Origin: Acanthaster planci
Lineage: Eukaryota > Echinodermata > Asteroidea > Valvatida > Acanthasteridae
Direction: 5' to 3'
DNA length: 64,000 bases
NCBI RefSeq assembly: GCF_001949145.1
Contig: NW_019091370.1
Coordinates: 874,446-938,445 of the forward strand
This document shows, in pieces, positions 27,401 to 39,400 of this stretch; position 1 is the first letter of the stretch, and every line of letters begins with the position of its first letter. The notes under the pieces are model-generated. The model saw only the letters and a list, made by a program, of their open reading frames with translations. It searched no databases and was not told the DNA's origin. The translations under genes and the position numbers were made by a program.

Positions 27401-30400
27401 TTACAAATATTACCAGAAGAAAATTCCGTTGGGTATTTGATGTATTATGACATACGTCTGCAGTTTGAATGTATTTACCAAAAGGGCATTCGTTTCCTTC
27501 CAGAATAAGCACATTAATCAACTTGAAACGACAAAATTGCCTCTCGACAGAATGAACTTTGAGCGAAAGATGGAGTGCACCTCTGGCGAACGAAAAAAAG
27601 AAGCTGAGCCTCGTCGACGGAAATCAAGAAATGAAATCTCTGCTTCTGTACTCGTGCTCAATCTCTGGCTTCCTCGCTTTGCCTCCTAAGACCCTCAACG
27701 TTCCACAGCAGGCACAGGGTCGCCGAGACTGACCCAACTACTGGCTGGGCTGGCCACAGGGAGGTAAAGCGAAGATAGAAAATGCTCGACAGCGAACAAG
27801 GTAAAGATGATGATTATCAGATGTCAATCGAGAGGGCCCAAGTGAGGAAGAGATGAAGGGGGGGGGGAAAGTGACGGGGATACGGAGAAAACAAGACGCT
27901 AGCAGGACGGGTACTCGGTTGAGGCTACATAAATTCCGGGAAAGTGCGACAAAGGATGGCGATAATACACAAAAACCAACGTCCAAAAAGTCGGCTTTTC
28001 ACGAACTGGGTGTCTTTTTTTCGTTTCACTACGAGATTCAAATCAGCGTAGTGGAAGTCATCGATGTTTTCGACAGTCCCTAATCAGTAGACCGGGCAAG
28101 TGAAGTGCTCTCTTCTGCTTCAACTCCAAATTATCCAAAGTTTCGTGTCTAATAAGAAGTGTATGTGTGTGAGTATCGGAGACGAGGCTACATATACGCA
28201 GCAGACCGAGTAAAGTGTAGGATACTTCTGGCAATCAGTCACTCAGGCGTTAACACAAGTCACCAGTTACAGCTCAGACGGTTGCCTGAAACACGTGACG
28301 CTTCATGTTGCTACACATAGTCTTTGCATTGAGCGTTAAGTGACCCGCAAACATTGTGGGTGCAATAAATCTCCCTTGTAAGAGCCGTCCTTAAATTTTG
28401 GCCTTTTAAAAGGATTTGTTTGTTTCATTTTGGGGGGCTCTATTTCGACGCCCGTCGGGGCTGACTGAGAGTAGCAGTGTGCGCGCAATACGGGCGATTC
28501 ATAACAACCCAATGCATGTTTGAAAGAGTCGACAGATTTCGCGCATTGTGATTGGTCAACGCGTTGCAAACTCTTGGAGGCACACTACTGTGAAACGCGC
28601 GATAAGTTTACTGTGAAAGTAAAAGTTTGACGTGTTGTGTTTATGCATAAATGCACTATTTGGATAAACGGAACAATATTTGACGCACCTGTTGGCTATC
28701 ATTTTCCTTAGAGGGTATGAGTTACCTACTCGACAGTTTCAACGTTGTGATATACACTGGTACTACTATGCAACTACCAAAAAGCCACCTCTCGTGAGAT
28801 TACCTAAGCAGAACTATTGAAGCCTCTACGGCGCAAACAACACAGCGAAAGTAATTAAATTTCAACTGTGACATGTTTCCAATCTAAGTATAAATTCTTC
28901 AGGTGTCGATGACAGATAAATGTACACAGCGCACATAAATTAATCATTGAGCATGTTTTAGGTAATATAGAGGAAAGAAAACTCAGCATTTTACTATATA
29001 CACAAGCAACCCTGCAGAATAAATAAAACATTTCAATTGAGTCGATCACGCATGCAATTTGTTGGCGCCAAATTCACTGATGTCCCTTAATGCATGCAGT
29101 AATTGGTTGAGGCAACAGTCAGACGGTTCACGAGCCTTGCGGATTCCGAATGTCTCCATTGGTTTGCGTCACCTTCTCACCGTCACCATGGTGATTTTCC
29201 GCCTAATGCATCCCTTTCTCTGGACGCACTCGACTAGCACTGAGTGACAAGGACCAGCAATCGTCACCTGCGAGACCCCCCCCTCCTAAAAAGGTGGATT
29301 TGGGGAAAATGTTATCAAAAAGCTTTGCTGGGGAACTCTTGCATTTCAGCAGGTGCACGTATATGATTTTAGAAATCAACGCAACACAAAAGGCATTGGC
29401 ATGGAATTAAAACTGCGGGGCCAGGCCGTTTGTTGATCCCAGGATATCAGCCGTTTGTTGATCCCAGGATATCAGCCGTTTGTTGATCCCAGGATATCAG
29501 CTGTTTGTTGATCCCAGGATATCAGCTGTTTGTTGATCCCAGGATATCAGCTTCGGTAAAGGAATAATGAAACAGAAGACGTACGTCGTGTAAATATTGC
29601 GATTCGCCGCGGAGCCCAGGTTTCCTTGGCTGATGTATTGTTTGCAGAGAAATGTACCGTGCATTGTGGTATTTTCACTGGTGTGAAAGCATCGAAGCAA
29701 GCAGCGAAACTGACATACTGAATAGGCTAACGGCTTTCCTTGAAGCAAATCCAGGAAAAGAACTTTCATAGCATTAGTCCATGAAGGCTTACAACCTTAT
29801 CAATCATATACTCCTAATTTCAGAATTTCTGATTCCTGAAATATCGCAAAACGTAGTTATTGACCCCGTTTTATACGACTTGCATATATAAGGTCCTCAG
29901 ATTCATTTGTGTTTGGTTACCATGGGGATGAAGAATTCCCCCTACCCCATAGAGCTTGAAATATATGTAGAACTCTCTGCAGAACGAATGGCTACCGAGG
30001 ACTCCCAAGTAGAGGCAGTACCAGGCGGTACATTTCCCACCACAATTTCCGATCGCCGCCCGCGGTGTACCGCATTTTCACGTCAATTTTCCGGCAATAT
30101 TCACCTTTGTATTGCCCGTCTTTTACAAACGAAGATCCTGTTTTTATTATTGATCGCGTACACGTGACTGACAATCGAAATATCTGCCACCAATGAAAAC
30201 AAATCAAACCGAAGCCATACCTCGATTTAAAAGGATGTTCCTTGCCAGGCATTTCGACTCATAGTCGGCGATGACTCGCGCACGAAATGCCACGCGTCAA
30301 ATCCAAATGCCACGGCGACACGCGCAGCCTTCTAGAGTTACGTGAGACTCGGAGAAACAGGCATGCACGTGACCGGGAAGAAAATAACCGTGGAAAACAG

Positions 30401-33400
30401 CCTCGAGGTGGTTTTTGCCTGTACAGTCTGCATCTGCACTAAAAGGTGGATGTCTCGAAGAAAAGGCCTGACATCACTGATGTGCACAATAAATCTGGCC
30501 CATGCGGCTACATTTGACCACACCGCGCTGGGTGTTAGCGAGATTGTAGCTAGACTTGATGACAAGTCGTCAGAAAGTCGTTTTTGTCTGTGAACTTCAG
30601 TCCAACTCCATTGGTGCCGCTCTAGTTTAATTAATATGAGTTCCGACTCATGGCCCCGATATGGTCGATCATTCGCTGGTTGGGAACGAGGCAACCTACG
30701 TCCCCGCGCAAAGATAGAAATACATTTATAGCTTGTAGATCATAGCAAATAATGGGCGTATAATTTTTACCAAACAAGACCGACTTAACACCAAGTCTAG
30801 ACTGTAGCGAGGTGTTGAACCACTCCAGGACATGTGTTGTAAAAATGAACGAGATGAAAATTGGTACTGACAGGGAAAATGTTTTGCACTATCACATTAC
30901 ATGATAACCACGGGCACAGTCGACCATTCTGCATGGCAGTCAGTGAATCTTACATATTATCATCGTCGGGAGTAGCGTCAACCTGTCCCACCGATCGCGT
31001 CAAGGTATCAAAATTACATCTCTCTTGTCTAGCATGATTATGTCGAAATAAAATATTCAGTCCCTCACTGACAAAATGATCCTCGTAGTCTTAAAGTCTA
31101 CACAGACGAAGGCTTCCATCTGAAGAAAATGGATTTTCAGGATAGAAGTGATGTCCCTCTGAAGAACATCATGAGTCATGGGAAGTGTAGTCAAACAAAT
31201 CTGGAGACAGAGAGAGTCCAATTACTGGCCTTATTCCGTAGAGATTTACCGGTCGCAATGCTGCGAAATCCCTGTCAAAACAACGCCATGTATCATCGAA
31301 CCGGGTTGGTCAACCTCGGCGCTTGGGACCCGGGCGGACCGGACGGCAGCGAACTAAATCTGGTAGTGAAGCTGTCGATTTTCTCGGGCTCGGGTGGCGA
31401 GTTTCAATGTTATCCCAGGGAAAGTCCAATATTGACCGCCGAGATGAAGTGCTCCCGGCCGTCTGTCTCGTGCAAATAACGGGGAGAGCGGCAGGTGAGC
31501 GCCTCTACCTGCATGGCTGCCCATACAGGATGAGATCTTTCACTTAGCTGTTTACAGAGCTGGGGGGAGGAAATCCTCAGAAAGAGGGGTGGAGGTGTTA
31601 TAGTAAGTGCCAGTATGGGATAGCCAGCTGGTGTGGTGGACTGCAGCAAATCCCATATTCCACAACCAAACATACATAAATAAAATAGTCATGAAAGTTT
31701 ACACAAAAGCGGAAATTAACCACCGGCAGTTAATTATTCACATTGAAGTTGTGAACTATAATGCTAACAGTCATTGTTCAATTCTTGTAACTGGTTTCAT
31801 ACATACTGACCCAAACTTTACTTTATTCAAAGCACGATCGGTCATTTCATTTCATTTGTACAATAATACCTGTTCTTTCTAAACTAAAAACCCTAAATAA
31901 TTGTTTCCGCTTACTGGTCCACATTGTGTTTTCAAAGTCCATTATTCGTCTGGCCTCGAGCTCTCCACGCATACCCCTCAATTCACTTCAAAATGTTGTT
32001 ACAACCACATAATCGAAATTACCCCCTCTCTACTTCTAACCACGCCATCCGAAATGAACAAACAAGTACATGTTAAAGCTATTACGGACAAGCCCAAGGA
32101 TATGTCGTTGCCTGTATTAATCTTGCTTCATTTCCCTGGTCGATGTTTTACTCTATTTTCGTCTCATGTGACATCTGACCTTTCAGATTGCTCGTAAACA
32201 ATTCCACTTCCCATAATGAGGAGGAGGCCGATAGGACGAGCTTCCTGGACAGAGCGATCCCGTCGTCTCTGCTGATTGCCAGGGACGTCAATGATCCGTA
32301 CGTGATGTCGCACACTTTACACAGATCTGCTTGGTAACTGATTGTTGAGCGCCTTAGGTGCATGGGCACGACGCTCATAGAGTAAGCTACCGAGCAGCCT
32401 GAGTGGCAGACCACATTCTGGTCACTGACTCTAAGGCCAAGCCGGCAAACAACGAGTTTTTAACAGCGATACAAGACTTTACGGAGGTACACAGTGTTCA
32501 GCGTCCTACTTTGGGAAAATACATTGTTTCCCGATCAGACTTAGCCGCTAACAACACAAGTTCTTCCTACTGAGTCGACTAGCATTTTAAAATCATGATG
32601 AGCTGCGTCCGAAAAAAATAATTACAGAGCTACGGCTCACGCGGGCTGAAAGTACTGGCGTGCGCAGACATATAGAAGTCGAAAGCTAGCGGCTCGTTGT
32701 TCATTTCCATAGACGCATGCGTTACTGCTAGTCGTAGCCAATCATTGTGCCACAGTACAGTACCCCAACTTCAATTATCAAACTCAGCTGCTTCAAAGTC
32801 GGCACCATTCGTTTTGAAGCATGGATCTGACCAATTAGAACAAGGTATACCTAAAAACCGCCAAATGAAGTTAAACATTGTAAATAATATGCGGAAATTA
32901 ATTACTAATTATCATTCGTACCCGCAGTCAGTCACGTTCAACAACAGCTGTGGGATTCGTACCATGCCCTGGGATTGGCTTTATGTCAGAACAGTCACGT
33001 TGCGTGATTTGAGCATGGACGGGAATAACAACATTCTGAAAATGGCAAGACCTGTGATTCACAATGCTGCAGATCAGAAGCGAGGACGAAAGGCTTCGCG
33101 TTGCCGCGCTAGCCGGAAAATTGACGGGTTCATTCGAACCGGCCCGCGGCGAAACAAATCAGCCGATTATTAGCAGTACCGCGAAGTAACTGACATTGCC
33201 GCTCGGTGAACGTACGATATGATATAATAAAATGTCCTTAATTACAGCTAAACTCTGTCACGATGACGTCCTCTGGTGTTTATACCTTTTGTGGGTTTCA
33301 TTACCTCCATTTCAAGACGCAGATGGAACTGACGCTATTGGGCCGTTGGGTTGTTGTAAATAGCATGCTGTCAGGTGCGTAAGGAAATGCGTCTGAAGAC

Positions 33401-36400
33401 TGACATCATTCTAGCAGGTTACGAACCACTTCAAAAAAGAAGCCAGAACGATTTCCCCACATGTCAGAAAAGACGGCACATCTGTGATCACATTGTCATT
33501 TCCCGCCAATCGTGTGTCTAATTGACGTTCACTGCAAGTACGTCGTCAGTTACTGACGTCATTATTTCTCCAAGCTGTCAGAGATTTCCTGGGTAATAGG
33601 TTTTATATTCTACCTTGGCCTATAGAGATCTTTTAAATGTTCCATTTTATACGCGGTTGTTTAACTAACTCGTTCAAAACTTTCTGCAAACAAGACACGG
33701 GTGAACGCATATTTGATAGGCCATGCAATGTACCACTCGATATCGTTTGACAAGTACCGCTTCTACAAATATGAAACATCTCTCTGGGACCCTCTCGAGA
33801 CAAGATCCCTTCATCAGAGACGTCGCAAGATCGACCATTCAGTCAGCAGTATAGCCGTCCAAATCTCGCGTTTTTCTCGAGCGCTGCTCTACCCGTGAGG
33901 CATGTTTTGTCCCTCTGGAAAGAATTAGCCACGATGTCCCATGTTAAATTGTTTAAAAGCTTCGACCCAATTTGGTTCCATGTTTCCAGGGATGTGACAC
34001 TTGGCGACATATACCTTCACTGCCATTTTGCTAACAATCGGAGAGGCATAACCGAATGACGGATCGCGACAATTTAAGTTTAGCAAGACGAAATATTGGA
34101 GCCAAAGGCCTCTCCAGCGTAAAGCTGCAATCTTTCCCAAGGTCTGTTTTCACACGGTCTATAGCTGATGAAGTCATTTATAGAATCGAACAGAAAATAT
34201 GCCATGGTTACTGTAAATGCTTGAATTCGATACTACGCTAAATGTAATCTATACACTTCATGGACTTCTCATGAAATGTTCCAGGACGATCTTTTGTTCC
34301 AAGTTTCACTAAAGTTTATTTCCCATATAGCCTGGTCATGTAAATAAGTAAGTTTCTCAAACCTAACTTGTCTATTGATCTCAACGTTTCGCTACTCATC
34401 TTTGTACAAAACACCAAGGTTTCTATTTGATTGTTAGTTTGCGTTTTGTTTTTAGTTTTACTTTTTTTTATTACCGAAAATGGGTCACTTGGGAGACATT
34501 CCCATAGGAACGTCCACAAACTTTACTGTCCCATAATTAAATATTCCCTAATCTGATGTGAACCAAACTTTGTATCTTTTCAATTTAGACCCTAATCTAT
34601 CATCTCTCAAAATTTGGACAATAAAATTTGGCCTCCTCCTTTTGGTAGTTGGAGCATTAGGGAGACATTGAAATGTCCCCCTAATGACCGATGTCTCCCT
34701 AATGTTGAAAAATTTACCACAAAATGTCTCCCAAGTGACATATTTGGAAATATTCGAGTAACAACTTGGATCATAATAATCTTGGTTGCATATATTCATT
34801 TTCATCATCACTATAATCATAACATCGTGCAGCGACCCAACCAGGCAAGCTGAGTTGATCGCGATGACCATCACCACCCAACCCAAATCCAAACTCCCTC
34901 GGAAATAATTCACAGCGCTCCAGACAAACACATATATGCGGTTTCCAATCGACGCGTCCCCTCGTACTAAGGAGGCGGGGGTGACCCGACCAATTTCAAG
35001 CTCATCTGTCACGACCTAGAAGGGGAACTCGTGACAACGCAGCTTTTACGTTGGGTTGAGAAATTCGCGGCATCTACGTTTCTGAATAATCAACAGTTAG
35101 GAACGAAGTACCGCAGTTTTAAGCATCACTTTCTTCAAGTGATCTTTTCCTATATTGCAAGGTTTCTATCGAGGTAAAGGGCCTTTTCCTTCCCTCTGCT
35201 CTCCTGGGGAATTTTTTATCTTGCCTTGACGTGACCTCGGCATTCTCACGAGAATCGCGATAGCTGAAATCAACGGATCTGGAGAGTAATTGAATTTTGG
35301 CGCTATTTTTGGTGCGCCTCAACACTCCATGGTCGTGCACTAGGTCTATTAAACCTTTCGGAGACAAAAGAATACTCATAAAGGGATTTTTCTCTTGAAA
35401 TTCCAAAGTTTGTTTATTCTATACAAGAAAATCACCCGTGGATGACAACGGAACTAGGCAACAGAAAAAGTCATGTAAAACACGATCGTTTCAATTTCAG
35501 GGCTTAATCGATGTGTTTATATTCTTTGCATGCATGGTTTATCGTGATTCCATTAATATCCAAACTGATCAACAGACGAGGCCATGAATCTCAACCTCAG
35601 TAGGCTACACACACATGGCTTGGATCCACAATTCTGTTCATTAACTCAATAAAAATATATTAATTGGTGAAGTTTCCTCGATTTTGACGACCACTTTTAT
35701 CCAAGGATTTATGGATACCAATGATGAGCGAAATCCGTATCACCAGAGGGCGTAGTGCATGCACTTAGCGGATGCTCACTGATACACAAGCCAAACCCTT
35801 TCCCTTATCCATTTTACATTGTGTCATTCGCTGATATTTAACTCGCCTGCCCTTTAAACCGATAGACCCGTCCCAATTACAAAAAAAGCTATAAAAGGCG
35901 AAAAAAACACTGTAAGACCGATTACCTAAGGCGTTTCCAAATTTAATGTAACCGCCACGGATTCTAAGCCTGTGATATTTTTAACCATTTTATTAACCAG
36001 TTCTAAAAATATCTGTACATAAATATCCGTCTATAAATATCCACCTAACACGCCAGGCATGGTTATTATTTGTCGAGATGCCTGTAAAAAGGCTTTGTGT
36101 GCATGTGTGAGAAACAGCAATGTAGTCAGAACAGCGATGACGAAGTCAGAACAGCCATGATGTAGTCAGAACAGCTGTGTAGTCAGAAAAGGCAAATTGA
36201 CGTCCCCCCCATCAAACTGACACCTTGTGACGCATCTCCGGCGAAGAAAAGTCTCGGCACAATGATATACATATAAATATATATATGGCTTTCACGTAGT
36301 TATCTCATATTCAGCTCCGGAGGATAGCATCGCTTTTTCCTCTTCTATAATTGCCATGGAAATGGCAGAAAATGCGTGAATTTTTGTGATAATTCAACCA

Positions 36401-39400
36401 AACCCAAACAGCAGTTTGATTTCCCAAGTGGAAACGAGCAAAGGCTGACAAATGAAGAGATTCGCCGGGGAGAGAGCTCCGCCGAGGACGGCCCAATGAA
36501 TCCTTGTTTCCCAGCAATTGTCTGCTTCTCGAGCAGAAGTCGACGTGAAGAATTTGCCTGTTCTCAGAAAGCAGGATCCCTTCTATTTCCGTCTTGGTAT
36601 TAAAAATGTGCACATTAGAGCACACTGCGTGTTCAGTGCAGTGCCGTGTCTTACCATTGTTACATTCTTCGTGTAAATACACGTTTTCAGGAGCGCTCGA
36701 CATTATGCGAGTCGAGGTGTGCGTGCAACACAGCACGGCATGATTTCTACATCACCTGATCAAGGTAGTTCCCTCGTTCGGGCCGTTTCTAGTGTATCCA
36801 AACTCTAAAATGTCAATAAAGTATTTACAGTCCATTCTAGAGAGGTGTTCACCATTATTTAAACTGTGAAATATACAGCATGTGAAGAAGTAAGTAAATG
36901 ATGAAGGAAAATTCCACAAAGTTGGGCAGTCAGGGGAAAATATGAAGGTGTTTCGCAGTGACTGCCTCAGGCATACGGTGCAGGCCGAAGTGGAAATATA
37001 CATTATGACAAATGGACACGAGATAGCATTTCTTTTTCTGGACTTAGTCGACAGAATTGTCCCTCGACTTCTCTTTGGTTCAAAAACCTCGCCATTGAAG
37101 TCAAAAGGGGGGGGGTTGAGTTAATAGCATTCATTTATGATGACTGGAGTGCCCTCTTTAGGGCCTATAGGAACTGTATTGAAAAAAGAAAGAAAAAAAC
37201 ACCACATTCTGTGAATAGAAAAGGCGCATTTAGGCTTAGGCTTAAAATTGATGTCATTTCGAATCATCCTAAATTACACTGCCAAACTGCTCATTTGCAT
37301 CTAGACGAGCTGTTTCCCTGTAATTTCTTTTCGGGATTGGACCACTGAGAGATAAGACACAAGAAGTGCACTCAGTCCCTAGATGGACCAAGAGAGGGTG
37401 CATTTTGCCTGGCAACGTAAGCTCCTTAAGTGGGAATTGCATTTCGCTGGTTCACAAACAACTATGAAATGCGCGGTCGTGTCGCTACACTGCATAGACT
37501 GTGGTGTTAAAATCAACCCTTTTTTGGGTCATTAGATGACCACACCTTTGGGTGCCAGTTTAACACTGCTGGTGTTATTTTGCAAACCCATAGGTTTCAC
37601 AGTGCACTGGAGGGTGTTAAAAGTAACACCAAATAACACCGACATTTTTAACACCAGTGAAAGTGTTTGTGTAGTCCTCTGATAACACCGGAGGGTTAAA
37701 TTTAACACCCCAGTTTTGGGTTGAACACTTCCCACCAATATGGCTCTTTTTCAACCGACGAAGGGGTACTTCTGCTCAAGGTGGACTCAGAAAGCAGAAT
37801 TAGATTTAGATCTAGAATTACCGCGGCGGCATTGCGCTCGTGAAGTTGGCAAGTGGAACGCGAGTGTTACCTGCCTCTTCGAATGATAACGTGTCGTGAT
37901 TTGCCGAGTGCAAGCGCGCGTACGCGAGTGGGGTGACACAGCGGATAGGATGTCTTCATGAATGATTTGCCTATACAATACCGGCTCGCATAGAACGCAC
38001 TTCCTCGCTATAACAAAGATCATTTTTATAAGCCCGATCGTACCTCTAAGACATATTCAGCGAGAGAGATTTTTGAAGGACTCATCCTAAAGAAATCCCA
38101 GGTTTTGGTGCGACGGATCTAAATATATACCGCAGTGGAAGCCTTATCGTTGGCATTCAGTGGCAATAAATCGATTTCCCCAAAGCCGACTCATCCATTC
38201 CAAGGGATTTGTAACCCTCAGGTATGAAATTTCATCTTCTGCAATATGCCATCTTTATCAATTACTACTGATATCGGACCACCTGCTGAAGGCGCCAGTT
38301 TCTTTGTGACTTCGAGTCTGTACAAACCTCGAGCTCGCTGGAAATTTATCTAACAAACAATTACGGCTCCTGGGCTTAGCCATATCGTGCTAAAGTCTCT
38401 TTATAGTGTATATTTTAGATGAAGCTATAAAGGTTTCCTATTTTCCGTCGAAAATTTGTAGTGGTTAATTGAAGTATCAATATTTAATTTTTACCTGTCG
38501 TGTATCGACGGGTACAGTTCTCATGTTTCCCCGTGACCGTTCCCAGGGTAAACTAAATGTAAAAGGACTCAATGTCAATATGGAGTAAAATGAATGTAAA
38601 TTTGGTAGCAAATTAACAAGCCAGAATGGGGATTTCGATGTCGCCACGTTCAAATACTGTCCATCCCCAAACCTTTTGAACTGGAAGATTTTTTACCCCA
38701 AGCAACCCCTCATGAAAATCTTCTGGCAACTATTTAATAATTAATGCACGGAGAGAGATTGATTTTCCCGCAATAACTGAGTGGCTGCCCTTCTATTCCT
38801 TTCAGGATACGCAACACAAAAGTGGAGTCAAGGTCAAGTTCTAATAGGCTCAGACCTTGCGGCATCCTAATTGGAGATTATATAGAAACAATTATGCTAA
38901 CTGTATATTCATAGCTCACCAACAACGGTTGAATTAATTACTGTTATTTGAAAATAAAATAGATATCATCACAGAGACAAACAACACCGCTGTTTACGTT
39001 TGTTATGCCATGTGTGAAAAGGCGCAGCGACACATATAACACCAGCTGTTTCTTCAACAGTTCACAGCCACACTATTCCACGAAAATAGTCTAATCTTGC
39101 TGCTCGCCCTTTCCATTCGTCAACTCCTGTACTTTTCAACTATCCAGTGTAATTCACGTATCTTTCGTAAGGGGCACCACTGATTCACAAGTGCACGCAC
39201 GGTTTACTTAAGTCCAATTACCAAGAGCCATCTAGCGGCGTACGGTATAAGCCTCATGCAGCGAAGGCTAATTCGGTGATGTACGGCAACAGACCGGATG
39301 CCATGGCAACGGATAGTCGGGGGAAAATCATTTTGAACTGAGTGTCTTAATACTGTCGCCTGCGTGAGCCTGGAAAATAGACGGGAAAACAGACAACAGC

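Noticed and set aside
32697-33173. 158-aa plus-strand ORF
   Set aside because: No ATG-supported start, motif or exon borders; composition looks random.
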